Shown in pieces: positions 51,958-60,684 of a stretch of DNA of 64,000 nucleotides. The DNA comes from Alkalihalobacillus pseudalcaliphilus (GTDB taxonomy: Bacteria > Bacillota > Bacilli > Bacillales > Bacillaceae_D). The position numbers were made by a program, and so were the translations under genes. Location of the stretch: assembly GCF_028610675.1 (NCBI RefSeq), contig NZ_JAQQWS010000007.1, forward strand, positions 62,001-126,000. Reading direction: 5' to 3'. Within the stretch, counting starts at the first letter, position 1. Each line of letters starts with the position of its first letter. Under the pieces are notes generated by a model that was not told where the DNA came from, did not search any database, and saw only the letters and a list, made by a program, of their open reading frames with translations.

Positions 51958-52923
51958 CTACCATAAGCTGTTACCAGATCTTCTTGCGACATAGTTGGCA
52001 GCTGTTAATAAAGTAACACTAATAACGGCCTTGAATAATCCAATGGCAGTGGCATAGGAATATTGACCATTACTTATCCCAACTTTATAAACATACGTAT
52101 CAATAACATCACCAACAGACCATAATATCGGGTTATTACCGAGTAGTAATAAATCTTCGAATCCGGCATTTAGTAGGTTACCAATTTCTAAGATAAAGAA
52201 GATAATAATAATTGGCATAATCGACGGAATCGTAATTAAATAGATTTGTTTAAATCGACTTGCTCCATCTAAGGCAGCAGCTTCATAAAGCTGAGGGTCT
52301 ACCCCGGCAATAGCAGCTATATATACGATGGAGGCAAAACCTATCGATTTCCATACATTGGTCGTTACAATAATTGTCCAAAAATATTCAGGTATCGATA
52401 AGAAATTAATCGGGTGTTCAATTAAATTGAGTTTTTCTAGTAAAATATTGATACTTCCATTATCCGTTGATAATAATGACATCGCAAAGCCGGCTACGAT
52501 AACCCATGATAAGAAATGTGGTAAATAAGTAATCGTTTGAACCGAACGTTTAAATGCCATATTACGAACTTCATTTAAAGCTAATGCCAAGATAATAGGA
52601 GCCGGAAAACCAATTAAGATTTTTAAACTACTAATCACAAGCGTATTTCTCATAATTTCCCAAAAACGTGGGTCATTGAAGAATCGCTCAAAATGCTGAG
52701 TTCCTGCCCACGTACTGCCTGTAATCCCTTCAAAAATGTTATAATTTTGAAATGCCATGACAATTCCGTACATTGGAATATAGTTAAAAATTAAAACAAG
52801 GAGGATTCCTGGCAGCACAAACATTTGTAAATCCCATTGCTTGAAGAAACGAGTAAATGCGCTTTGTCTGTGTACTGGAATATGATCTAGTCCTTTATTT
52901 TTAGTTGTGCTTATTTTCGCCAT
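51958..52923 (-). CDS. CUT1 ABC permease (LplB type)
   Basis: This 321-residue permease has six membrane segments, PGILLVLIFNYIPMYGIVMAF at the first and the EAA loop YEAAALDGASRFKQIYLITIPSI. It belongs to the LplB family of oligosaccharide importers. It is the first permease in the transcript, placed 59 bases after the GH20 gene. It is energised by an ATPase encoded elsewhere, as in other bacilli where MsmX serves many such systems. Confidence 0.92.
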   Translation of the reverse strand: MAKISTTKNKGLDHIPVHRQSAFTRFFKQWDLQMFVLPGILLVLIFNYIPMYGIVMAFQNYNIFEGITGSTWAGTQHFERFFNDPRFWEIMRNTLVISSLKILIGFPAPIILALALNEVRNMAFKRSVQTITYLPHFLSWVIVAGFAMSLLSTDNGSINILLEKLNLIEHPINFLSIPEYFWTIIVTTNVWKSIGFASIVYIAAIAGVDPQLYEAAALDGASRFKQIYLITIPSIMPIIIIFFILEIGNLLNAGFEDLLLLGNNPILWSVGDVIDTYVYKVGISNGQYSYATAIGLFKAVISVTLLTAANYVARRSGNSLW

Positions 52924-52982
52924 ACTTTTCTCCCTTCATTAAGCTATCATTTGGCTCAATCTCACATCTATGTTTACACCAT

Positions 52983-54890
52983 TTAATAAATGGGTAATAC
53001 ATGGAAGAAAACGTTCGGTGAAGCCATTCTAAAGTAATAACTAGACCAGCCTGCCCCTGTTGATTCATGAACGTTTTTATTAAATGGGAGACGTTCCTGT
53101 TCTAACTCTTCAATTTGCTCAATGTCACCAGAGAGGTAAGCTTCCAAACGCATAATAGCCGTATCTAACCTTGATAGGACTCCACCATAACGAATATCAA
53201 TGACTTCCCAACCAAACGGTTTATTCACATGTAGCCATTGCTTACGATGTGCGTGACGTAATTGTTGTACCTTTTCAATAATAACTGGAATTACGTCCTC
53301 GGCTATTTCTTTTAATTTTTCTCGATTTTGAGAATCATAGGCTTGTTTGAGCTGAATACCTACATCACCTTTTACAGCAAGTAATGATGCCAACTTTTGT
53401 GGAACAGCAAACATATAATCTAATTGGTTATCATTATTTCTAACTTCTTTGATTTTCGTTTCAATGTCCCCAAAGTGACTGTGTAAATCTATCCCTTTTA
53501 CATGTTCATCGAACAGCCCCATTAACACATCTTGCCAAAGTAAGAATTTAGAAGGATTTGTTTGAGCCATATTATCCTTTGGAATACCAGGTAAATAATC
53601 TAGTTCATTAAATAACAGATAGTGCTCTTTTGGAACGCCCGTACAAAATCGTACACGCTCAGCTAACCGCTCTTCTGAAACTTCTCCTGGTGTATAGGCA
53701 TGTTCTGCATATAATTGGAGTCCAAGTAAAGCGGTAAAGACGTTGTTTTCATAGCCATCATCACCCCAAAGTGTGACAAAGACATCTTGTATTCCTTCCT
53801 TTTTACACGCTTTCAGTGCTGCATCAGATGTACGTAATGACAATCCATAGTTTGTACTAAATGTGTTCCATACCCAAATTCCTCCAGCAAAAGCTGGGGT
53901 ACGACCAAAGGCTTTGTGCTTTTGAATCATTTGGAAATATTCTTCTTCTTTTGTATGGAAGTAATCCCAATACATTAATTGAACATCATTTGGTGTTTGT
54001 TCGAGAATATGCTCTGGAATCTTGACATCTAAATCATAATGGACATCACCTGTTTGGGAAGCAAACTTGATAAACATATCACTCCACATCATTGGTTTGA
54101 GTCCTAACTCTTCAGTCACTTCTAGAACTTTCTTTAAATGTCCATTCATAAGCTCAAAACGATCTTTATATCCGAATTTATTTAAATAAATTCCTCTCCC
54201 AAGCTCTTCTGCTTCATCCATTCCAATATGAATGCGTTTACTTCTGAACGGTGCAGAAACAGCCTCAATCATATGACGAATGAATTTATTGGTTTCTTCT
54301 TGTTCGACAAGCAAAGCTCCTCTTGTATCTTTTAAATGTCTAACAGCATCCCATTTCAAAAATTCCTCTAAATGAGCTAATGTTTGAATACAGGGAATTA
54401 ATTCAATTCCAAACTGATATCCATAGTCATCTAACTCCTTTAATTCCTTAGCAGAGTAGCGACCTCTCATATAACCGAAGTAAGGCTCTTCTTTTACTTC
54501 ATAAGTATCTTCCATATAAAGCATCATCGAATCGAAGCCCATCAGAGCGAGCATTTCAATCATTTCTTTTAACCTAGTGACATTCATCACGGCATTTCTA
54601 GAAAAATCGAACATTGGACCTACTGTTTCAAATTGTGCTTGTTCCTTCACCTCGAAATTTGTCTCACCTTTTTGCAATTGTTCGACAAGTAGTCCAATCG
54701 CACGAAAGAAGTGTGGCTTGTCTTCATACGTAATCACAGCTTTACCGCTTTCTAGAATTACTTCTAAGCCTTCTCCCTTTTTAATTTCAACTGGGAGACC
54801 TTCAGGCGATTGTGAGATCTTAAGCCTTTTCTCTAATACCTTTAGCCCTACTTCTACTTCTTTTGTTTCTCCTAACACATGTAATAACAC
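52983..54890 (-). CDS. GH20-family beta-N-acetylhexosaminidase
   Basis: This 635-residue glycosidase resembles GH20 Hex1-type exo-beta-N-acetylhexosaminidases. A TIM-barrel region starts at about 90 (FDFSRNAVMNVTRLKEMIEMLA, of which the family helix is typical). The catalytic pair is in HIGMDEAEEL (Asp225-Glu226), with the substrate-assisted mechanism of GH20. There is no signal peptide, so it acts on sugars already imported by the neighbouring CUT1 transporter. A likely substrate is a GlcNAc- or GalNAc-containing oligosaccharide. The last 200 residues form a helical region of unknown function. It is the first gene of the operon. Confidence 0.88.
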   Translation of the reverse strand: MLLHVLGETKEVEVGLKVLEKRLKISQSPEGLPVEIKKGEGLEVILESGKAVITYEDKPHFFRAIGLLVEQLQKGETNFEVKEQAQFETVGPMFDFSRNAVMNVTRLKEMIEMLALMGFDSMMLYMEDTYEVKEEPYFGYMRGRYSAKELKELDDYGYQFGIELIPCIQTLAHLEEFLKWDAVRHLKDTRGALLVEQEETNKFIRHMIEAVSAPFRSKRIHIGMDEAEELGRGIYLNKFGYKDRFELMNGHLKKVLEVTEELGLKPMMWSDMFIKFASQTGDVHYDLDVKIPEHILEQTPNDVQLMYWDYFHTKEEEYFQMIQKHKAFGRTPAFAGGIWVWNTFSTNYGLSLRTSDAALKACKKEGIQDVFVTLWGDDGYENNVFTALLGLQLYAEHAYTPGEVSEERLAERVRFCTGVPKEHYLLFNELDYLPGIPKDNMAQTNPSKFLLWQDVLMGLFDEHVKGIDLHSHFGDIETKIKEVRNNDNQLDYMFAVPQKLASLLAVKGDVGIQLKQAYDSQNREKLKEIAEDVIPVIIEKVQQLRHAHRKQWLHVNKPFGWEVIDIRYGGVLSRLDTAIMRLEAYLSGDIEQIEELEQERLPFNKNVHESTGAGWSSYYFRMASPNVFFHVLPIY

Positions 54891-55113
54891 AGATATACAC
54901 CCCCGTATGTAAAAAACAATCTCCTAATAATCTTAACTTATGCTAAAATAAAAGGGTATCAAGACGTAAGAAAATTGAATGATTTCAGAAAATATTGTCG
55001 TTACAAATCTTATTACTTTCTTACATTATAATGTTATAAACACTTAAATCTCTTTCACTGTTTTGCTCACTTTCAGCACAATTTTGCTGTATTTAAATAA
55101 GGAGGTTTGAAAA

Positions 55114-55983
55114 TTGGATTTATCTTTATATGAAAAACCATTGTATACAGATCCTTTTTTTCCTTTAAGAATCACATTTGAGCAGCATAAGCACGAGGGA
55201 ATATTATTTGAAAAGCACTGGCATGAGGAAATGGAGTTATTATATATTACAGAGGGAACCCTAACCATTAGCATAAATTCGGATACATATGAAGTAAAAC
55301 CCGGTGACTTGATTATTGTAAACAGTAATGAGTTGCACAAAGGCGTTACGGCTCATAAAGATGTCTCCTATTATTGTATGATTGTGGATACGACCTCTTT
55401 ACACAATAGCTTTATTGAAACCTATACGCAAAACCGAACTCTCACTCAGCCTAATGATTACACATTAATCAAAAATATGATTCGTGATGATTTGCATGTC
55501 AAAAGCACGATGGACAACCTTATTTCGGAGCAAAGCTCAAAAAAAATGGGCTATGAGCTTTTTGTTAAATCGAGTGTCATTTATTTAATTGGCTATCTCA
55601 TCCGAAATTACGGGGCTAAGCAGTTAAATGAACAAACGTATACGACACGATTAAAGAATTTAAATCGCTTAAATAAGGTGCTAGAATATATTGATACGAA
55701 TTACAGCGATAGCTTAACTGTCGATACAGCTGCAAAAATGTCCAATTTAAGCCCTTATTATTTCTGTCGGTTATTTAAAACAGCCACTGGTCGGAGTTTT
55801 GTCCAATATGTCAATGAGCGCCGCATCGAAAAGGCTCATATGTTATTAACAAAAACAGATTTAAGTATTATGGAAGTCGCTCTCCAAACTGGCTTTAATG
55901 ATGCGAATTACTTTAGTCGTGCCTATAAAAAGTTTCGAAAAGAATCGCCATCTGCCGCCCGAAAAGGACACATTCCAAAATAA
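55114..55983 (+). CDS. AraC-family regulator with cupin sensor
   Basis: This 289-residue regulator has an N-terminal cupin-like domain (about 10-110: HWHEEMELLYITEGTL, the VKPGDLIIVNSNELH turn) that binds sugars and a C-terminal AraC DNA-binding domain (about 185-285: YFCRLFKTATGRSFVQYVN and DANYFSRAYKKFRKESP). It is transcribed divergently from the GH20 operon and probably activates it. The start is TTG at 55114 with GGAGG eight bases upstream. Confidence 0.92.
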   Translation: MDLSLYEKPLYTDPFFPLRITFEQHKHEGILFEKHWHEEMELLYITEGTLTISINSDTYEVKPGDLIIVNSNELHKGVTAHKDVSYYCMIVDTTSLHNSFIETYTQNRTLTQPNDYTLIKNMIRDDLHVKSTMDNLISEQSSKKMGYELFVKSSVIYLIGYLIRNYGAKQLNEQTYTTRLKNLNRLNKVLEYIDTNYSDSLTVDTAAKMSNLSPYYFCRLFKTATGRSFVQYVNERRIEKAHMLLTKTDLSIMEVALQTGFNDANYFSRAYKKFRKESPSAARKGHIPK

Positions 55984-56376
55984 AAAATGGATGATGAGAA
56001 CTCCTTCTAATGTTGAGGAGTTTTTTTGTATGGGAGTTGCTTGGGGGCGATAGTTGTGCCTTGAGGGTAGCTATCATCCATCTTACACTATATGTCCTAA
56101 GCAGCCACTCCTCTCCTGTTTGGTCGTGCGAGTCCTGATGATGATCGAGTTGTATGAAGGACCAACTGTTTAAGATCTCACCACTACTTATTCCTACGGG
56201 AGCTTTTCTCGAGAGAGTGTCCGCATGTTTCCGGCCAATGGATTACTGCTAATTCGCCCTCAAGTTCAAAGAGTTCTCTAACAACCTCACTATATTAAAG
56301 AAGAAAAAAGTCTGATTGAACGAAGGACCACCAGTTTAAGAACCAAACACTGTTCTCGTACTCGAACAAGCCCTTT

Positions 56377-56990
56377 CTTTGTGCAGATACTCGCTCTTCT
56401 CTCTTCCGTAACTGCACATTAAACACCTTTTTGTGTAGATACTCTCCCTTCTCTCTTCCGTATCTGCACATTAAACGCCTCTTTGTGCAGTTACTCTCCC
56501 TTCTCTCTTCCGTATCTGCACATTAAACGCCTTTTTGTGTAGATACCTCCCTTCTCTCTTCCGTACCTGCACATTAACTGCCTCTTTGTGCAGTTACTCG
56601 CTCTTCTCTCTTCCGTATCTGCACATTAAACGCTTCTTTGTGCAGTTACTCTCCCTTCTCTCTTCCGTACCTGCACATTAACTGCCTCTTTGTGCAGTTA
56701 CTCGCTCTTCTCTCTTCCGTATCTGCANNNNNNNNNNNNNNNNNNNNNNNNNNNNNNNNNNNNNNNNNNNNNNNNNNNNNNNNNNNNNNNNNNNNNNNNN
56801 NNNNNNNNNNNNNNNNNNNNNNNNNNNCATTAAACGCCTCTTTGTGCAGTTACTCGCTCTTCTTTCTTCCGTATCTGCACATTAACTGCCTCTTTGTACA
56901 GGTACTCTCCCTTTTCTCTTCCGTATCTGCACATTAAACGCTTCTTTATGCAGATACTCGCTCCTTCCTCTTCCTTATCTGAACTTTAAA
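56377..56990. repeat. Tandem array B, 52-bp units with assembly gap
   Basis: GCACATT landmarks fall at 56414, 56466, 56518, 56569, 56621, 56673 and 56725, then after the gap at 56877 and 56929, so the period is 52 bp (one 51). Each unit has GTATCTGCAC, an AT spacer ATTAAACGCCTCTTT, GTGCAGTTACTC and the CT stretch TCCCTTCTCTCTTCC. The arms TGTGCAGATAC/GTATCTGCACA are a perfect 11-bp inverted pair in several units. The ends are degenerate. The copy number is unresolved because of the N run. Confidence 0.9.
56728..56827. other. Assembly gap, 100 N
   Basis: Exactly 100 N lie inside array B, the usual placeholder for a gap of unknown size. The distance between unit landmarks across it (152 bp) is not an exact multiple of 52, consistent with a placeholder. 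Confidence 0.98.
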
Positions 56991-57358
56991 CTCTGACAGC
57001 TCCTATCTATCAATAAATACTATTGCTTAACCTTCTCTTATACCTCCCTAACTAAATTTTAAACTACACCACCAACTACCTATAAATCTCGCAGTCTTTT
57101 ACCCAAATGTCCCGATTACTAAGTATCACTTACAGGATATTTTTTACATTAAATACAATTACTTATACACAAAAAGGACTTATGACCTGTGAATTTGTTG
57201 CAAATTACAGGCTGAATTGCTTTGTTCTTCTTTCAATTTGTCTTATATGCTTAATAACGATGAAGTTTTTATTACTCAATAACTATAGTCTCTGTAAATA
57301 CTTCTGCCCTACGATAATGCTTATTTAACCATACATGATGTTGAAAGGAGACTGTATG

Positions 57359-58192
57359 ATGACAAAAACAATTGCCATCACCTCTGGAAAAGGTGGTGTT
57401 GGAAAAACAACAACAACCGCTAACCTTGGAACAGCTTTAGCCTTAATGGGTCATAAAGTTTGTTTAGTTGATGCAGACTTTGGTTTACGGAATTTGGATA
57501 TTCCCCTTGGTCTTACAAACAGAATTATCTTTGATGTAATCGATTATTTATCAGGAAAGTGTGAAAGTATACAGCAGGTTATCATCAAGGATAAGCAGCT
57601 TACACAATTATCACTCATACCAGGTAGTCGAACAGCAACAGAACAAGATTATGAAAAAGAACAATTTCAACAAGCTATTGAGGAGCTTCAAACTGCCGCT
57701 ATATACGATTATATTCTGATTGACTCTCCAGCTGGAATTGAAAAAGGTTTTGAAGCTGCCATCTCTGTAGCATCGGAGGCTCTTATTATTACAACGCCCG
57801 ATCGTGCTTCTGTACAAGACGCTGATCGTGTAATAGGTCTGATAGAAAAGCAATATCAAATTCCATATAAATTAATTCTTAACTATTATAACGAAGCACA
57901 AATAAAGAAAAATTATCGCTTATCAGAAACTCTAATTGAAGAGCAATTAAATATTCCAATTGTAGGAATGATACCCGAGGATGAAAGAATCATTAAAGCG
58001 ACAAACGAGGGGAAAGCAATCGCCTTATATAGCCATATGGAAAGCGGATTAAGATTTAGACATATCGCACGCAATCTTGTTTTTAACCAAACGAAGGTAT
58101 TCCGATTACCTCCTACTAACCACGATTATCGTCGAAAAACCAAATTATTTACGATTTTTCAACCAACAAAAAAACAATATATTCGCTCATAA
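57359..58192 (+). CDS. Orphan MinD-like ATPase
   Basis: This 277-residue protein has the deviant Walker A GKGGVGKTTTTANLG (about 10-24), DADFGLRNLD for Walker A', and DYILIDSPAGIE for Walker B, as in MinD/FlhG proteins. The body is closest to MinD, including MIPEDERIIKATNEGKAI. The C-terminal tail (about 250-277) is basic and not the canonical MinD amphipathic helix, though KTKLFTIFQ could bind membrane. There is no MinC, MreBCD or flagellar gene beside it, so it is an additional copy. The start is one of two adjacent ATGs (57356/57359); AAAGGAG favours the second. Confidence 0.85.
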   Translation: MTKTIAITSGKGGVGKTTTTANLGTALALMGHKVCLVDADFGLRNLDIPLGLTNRIIFDVIDYLSGKCESIQQVIIKDKQLTQLSLIPGSRTATEQDYEKEQFQQAIEELQTAAIYDYILIDSPAGIEKGFEAAISVASEALIITTPDRASVQDADRVIGLIEKQYQIPYKLILNYYNEAQIKKNYRLSETLIEEQLNIPIVGMIPEDERIIKATNEGKAIALYSHMESGLRFRHIARNLVFNQTKVFRLPPTNHDYRRKTKLFTIFQPTKKQYIRS

Positions 58193-58225
58193 AAAGCCGG
58201 CCTGAATGACTCAGATCGGCTTTTT
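58191..58225 (+). terminator. Terminator after the MinD-like gene
   Basis: AAAAGCCG and CGGCTTTT with an inner CTGA/TCAG pair, followed by TTTTTG. Confidence 0.8.
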
Positions 58226-58241
58226 TGTTTTAATTTAAAAA

Positions 58242-58856
58242 TTAGGATTGATTGCCTTGCTTGACCCAATTAGCAACAGTCACGGTTCTTTTCGCTTGGT
58301 ATTTCACTGCCTCTTGGACATCTTCTGCCATATTACCTTCTTGGTCAACTGTGACACTTACACCATAAGGGTTACCTCCAGAAGAGAATTGTATGGCATC
58401 TGTAAATCCTGGTGAAGCAATCAAAGCTCCCCAGTGATGCATGGTCGTATATAATGAAAGGATTGTTGCCTCTTGACCACCATGAGCATTGCTGGCTGAT
58501 GACATGGCACTTACAACCTTGTTTGCAAGTTTGCCCTGCGCCCATAATCCGCCTGTCATATCCAAAAATTGCTTCATTTGTGATGGGACATTTCCAAAGC
58601 GCGTTGGCACACTAAAAATGATCGCGTCAGCCCATTCTAAATCATCATTAGTTGCAACTGGAACATTATGAGCTTGCTCATAATGAGCTTTCCAGGCAGG
58701 ATTAGATTCAATCGCAGCCATAGGTGCCAACTCTTCCACCTTTAACACCTTTACGGTTGCTCCAGCATTTTTTGCACCTTCCTCAGCCCATTGCGCTAAC
58801 TGATAGTTCGTCCCAGTTGAACTATAATAAATAACGGCTACATTAACATTTCCCAC
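58242..58856 (-). CDS. wrbA: NAD(P)H:quinone reductase, WrbA type
   Basis: This 204-residue flavoprotein of the type IV NAD(P)H:quinone oxidoreductase family reduces quinones by two electrons and limits oxidative damage. The FMN loop YSSTGTNYQLAQ (near the start), SVPTRFGNVPSQMKQFLDMTGGLW and SSASNAHGGQEATI are typical of WrbA. I start at the GTG at 58856, with AAGGAG ten bases upstream. A longer form to 58907 adds a basic tail without its own site. It is a single-gene transcript. Confidence 0.92.
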   Translation of the reverse strand: MGNVNVAVIYYSSTGTNYQLAQWAEEGAKNAGATVKVLKVEELAPMAAIESNPAWKAHYEQAHNVPVATNDDLEWADAIIFSVPTRFGNVPSQMKQFLDMTGGLWAQGKLANKVVSAMSSASNAHGGQEATILSLYTTMHHWGALIASPGFTDAIQFSSGGNPYGVSVTVDQEGNMAEDVQEAVKYQAKRTVTVANWVKQGNQS

Positions 58857-58969
58857 TTTTGTTCGACTCCTTTTAACTAAGTAGTATCTTTCTTTTCCTT
58901 TTATCAAATAAAACAGTTTTCGTACGTAGTTTAACCAACCCTTTAAAAAATATAAAAAAAAGAGAAGGT

Positions 58970-59806
58970 CTATTTCCTTCTCTCATAAATGCCACTTTCA
59001 AAATTGTTATCACGATGCCACTGCTCGATATCAATAAAATGAGTAAAGTTAATCTCAAAAAAGTGATAATCGGAATTCTTAATAAACGAAGGGTTTGTCT
59101 TAGACTCAATTAAGTCATAACCAATCGCTTGATCTCGCTCATTAAAGACAGTATAGGTGATCATTGAGTACAGTGAATCAAAACCAACGACTGACGAGAA
59201 TTCATCTACTCCTTCATAGCCAATTTGGTTCATCATATATTGCCATTCAGTAGGCAATTCCAAGATACCTGTCGAGTCCTCTAACTCTAGTTCTACTAAA
59301 AGTTGTACGTGAGGATCATACGTAAAATAAGTATTATACGAGCTAGAATAATTCCGCTTTTGGATCAAATAAACTTCTAGTGATAACTCCCCACCCTCTT
59401 GCCATTGTTGATGTTCTTGATTAAAATTCCATATTAAAAAGTGATTTTCTCCATCCTTATCACCCCACACTATTGGGCTGTGTGTCGATGTTGCCTCAAT
59501 CATATTCCAATCACCTTTTTCCCATACCCACAAGGTTTGGTAAATAGGGAGTTCCTTTCCCCCGTCCATATAAAAACGAATTAGTAAACGTTCCTCATCC
59601 AACCCCACGATTTCTAGTTCCTTTACATGTTCAAGAGGTACATGCTCTCTATAATCAACCTTGTTATACGCGGCAACCTTCTCATGAATTTCTCCTTCAC
59701 TCAACTCAGTTGGTGCTTGATTACCTTGAACGAAGAGAACTAGAAATAAAGTTACTGCTACTAAAGATATAATTGCTCCAATGATTAGACCGTTTTTCTT
59801 ATTCAT
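58970..59806 (-). CDS. Membrane-anchored protein of a two-gene cassette
   Basis: Unrecognised, 278 residues. One N-terminal membrane segment (about 8-27) is followed by a large acidic outer domain rich in Tyr, Trp and Asp. The ATG at 59806 has GGAGGTGAT upstream and overlaps the preceding stop as ATGAATAA. It is the second gene of a pair with the next protein and may act with it. Function unknown. Confidence 0.6.
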   Translation of the reverse strand: MNKKNGLIIGAIISLVAVTLFLVLFVQGNQAPTELSEGEIHEKVAAYNKVDYREHVPLEHVKELEIVGLDEERLLIRFYMDGGKELPIYQTLWVWEKGDWNMIEATSTHSPIVWGDKDGENHFLIWNFNQEHQQWQEGGELSLEVYLIQKRNYSSSYNTYFTYDPHVQLLVELELEDSTGILELPTEWQYMMNQIGYEGVDEFSSVVGFDSLYSMITYTVFNERDQAIGYDLIESKTNPSFIKNSDYHFFEINFTHFIDIEQWHRDNNFESGIYERRK

Positions 59807-60527
59807 TTGTATCACCTCCGACCAAAACAGGCGTCTCGCTACGGAAATACAAATGCTCACTTTCCAACTGAATCAATAAGCCCTGTCCGTCTCTCTCAAC
59901 AAATACTTGTGGATATAATCCACTTCCCTCCTTAGACTTTACGCCTATTAAAAGGTAAGGAAATGCTTCTACTCTATCCTTTTCATCAATGAGATCACCA
60001 TCACCATCTTCCCATATCGCCCCCGTATAGAAAGCAGCTCCATCTAAAGCCGTTCTACGCCAACCTGCTTCAAATAAGACATGACGCTCAAGTGAAACCT
60101 GCTCCCCAGAAGGGTGCGTAATAATTAACTCTAATTCAGAGTCAGCTTGAATATAGGTCTGTAACTCATCTTTTTGATAGATCCCCTCATACAAGGGTGG
60201 TTCTATTAATGACAGAGCTAAAAAGACGAAATTAACAGCAAAACCTGCCCATAAATAGCGACGATAACGAAGCCACTTCTCTCTCTTTTTCCATGTAACC
60301 AAATAAAAAATTCCTACCCCAAGTGGCAAAATAGGAAATGAATAACGGTTAAAGGCCGATGTTTCAATTTGAAAGTCAAAAGAAAATAAACCGATAAAAC
60401 CGAGTAACCATGCAAACCATAAAGATGGCGAATCTTGATGCTTCATATAAACAACCGTTATAATAATTAAAAATAAAAGCCACCCTAAAATGGTTAAACC
60501 CCATTCTACAAAAAGAATATCCCCCAC
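59799..60527 (-). CDS. Membrane protein, first of a two-gene cassette
   Basis: Unrecognised, 242 residues. Four hydrophobic stretches lie at about 8-28, 33-50, 61-78 and 89-108; a soluble beta-rich C-terminal domain (about 115-242) follows. Coupled to the next gene through an 8-base ATGAATAA overlap. No homologous domain can be named. The pair could form a membrane complex. Confidence 0.6.
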   Translation of the reverse strand: MGDILFVEWGLTILGWLLFLIIITVVYMKHQDSPSLWFAWLLGFIGLFSFDFQIETSAFNRYSFPILPLGVGIFYLVTWKKREKWLRYRRYLWAGFAVNFVFLALSLIEPPLYEGIYQKDELQTYIQADSELELIITHPSGEQVSLERHVLFEAGWRRTALDGAAFYTGAIWEDGDGDLIDEKDRVEAFPYLLIGVKSKEGSGLYPQVFVERDGQGLLIQLESEHLYFRSETPVLVGGDTNE

Positions 60528-60684
60528 ATATGTACCTCCCTACCACTCATATATTTATATACCCGGAAATATTACCATATATTATGAAAATTTAATATAT
60601 TGATTTTTAAAAATATAAGGGTATATTGACTTTTAAATTTGATATTATTCCACTACAATTAGAGAATACGCAAGAAATAGGAGA

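Larger units (their letters stand above)
55984..57358. repeat. 1.37-kb gap with dispersed element, array B and assembly gap
   Basis: No gene is supported here. 56030-56190 is a divergent copy of the 'ggcgatagtttgtgcc' block. 56225-56350 resembles the linker part of the element. 56377-56990 is tandem array B, interrupted by 100 N. 57000-57340 is AT-rich and must hold the promoter of the MinD-like gene. Confidence 0.7.

Noticed and set aside
56638..56937. Open frame reading across the array and the N run
   Set aside because: It passes through 100 unknown bases and low-complexity repeats; no ribosome site or protein-like composition.
57107..57328. 73-codon frame before the MinD-like gene
   Set aside because: No ribosome site, composition is that of AT-rich non-coding DNA, and it overlaps the expected promoter area.
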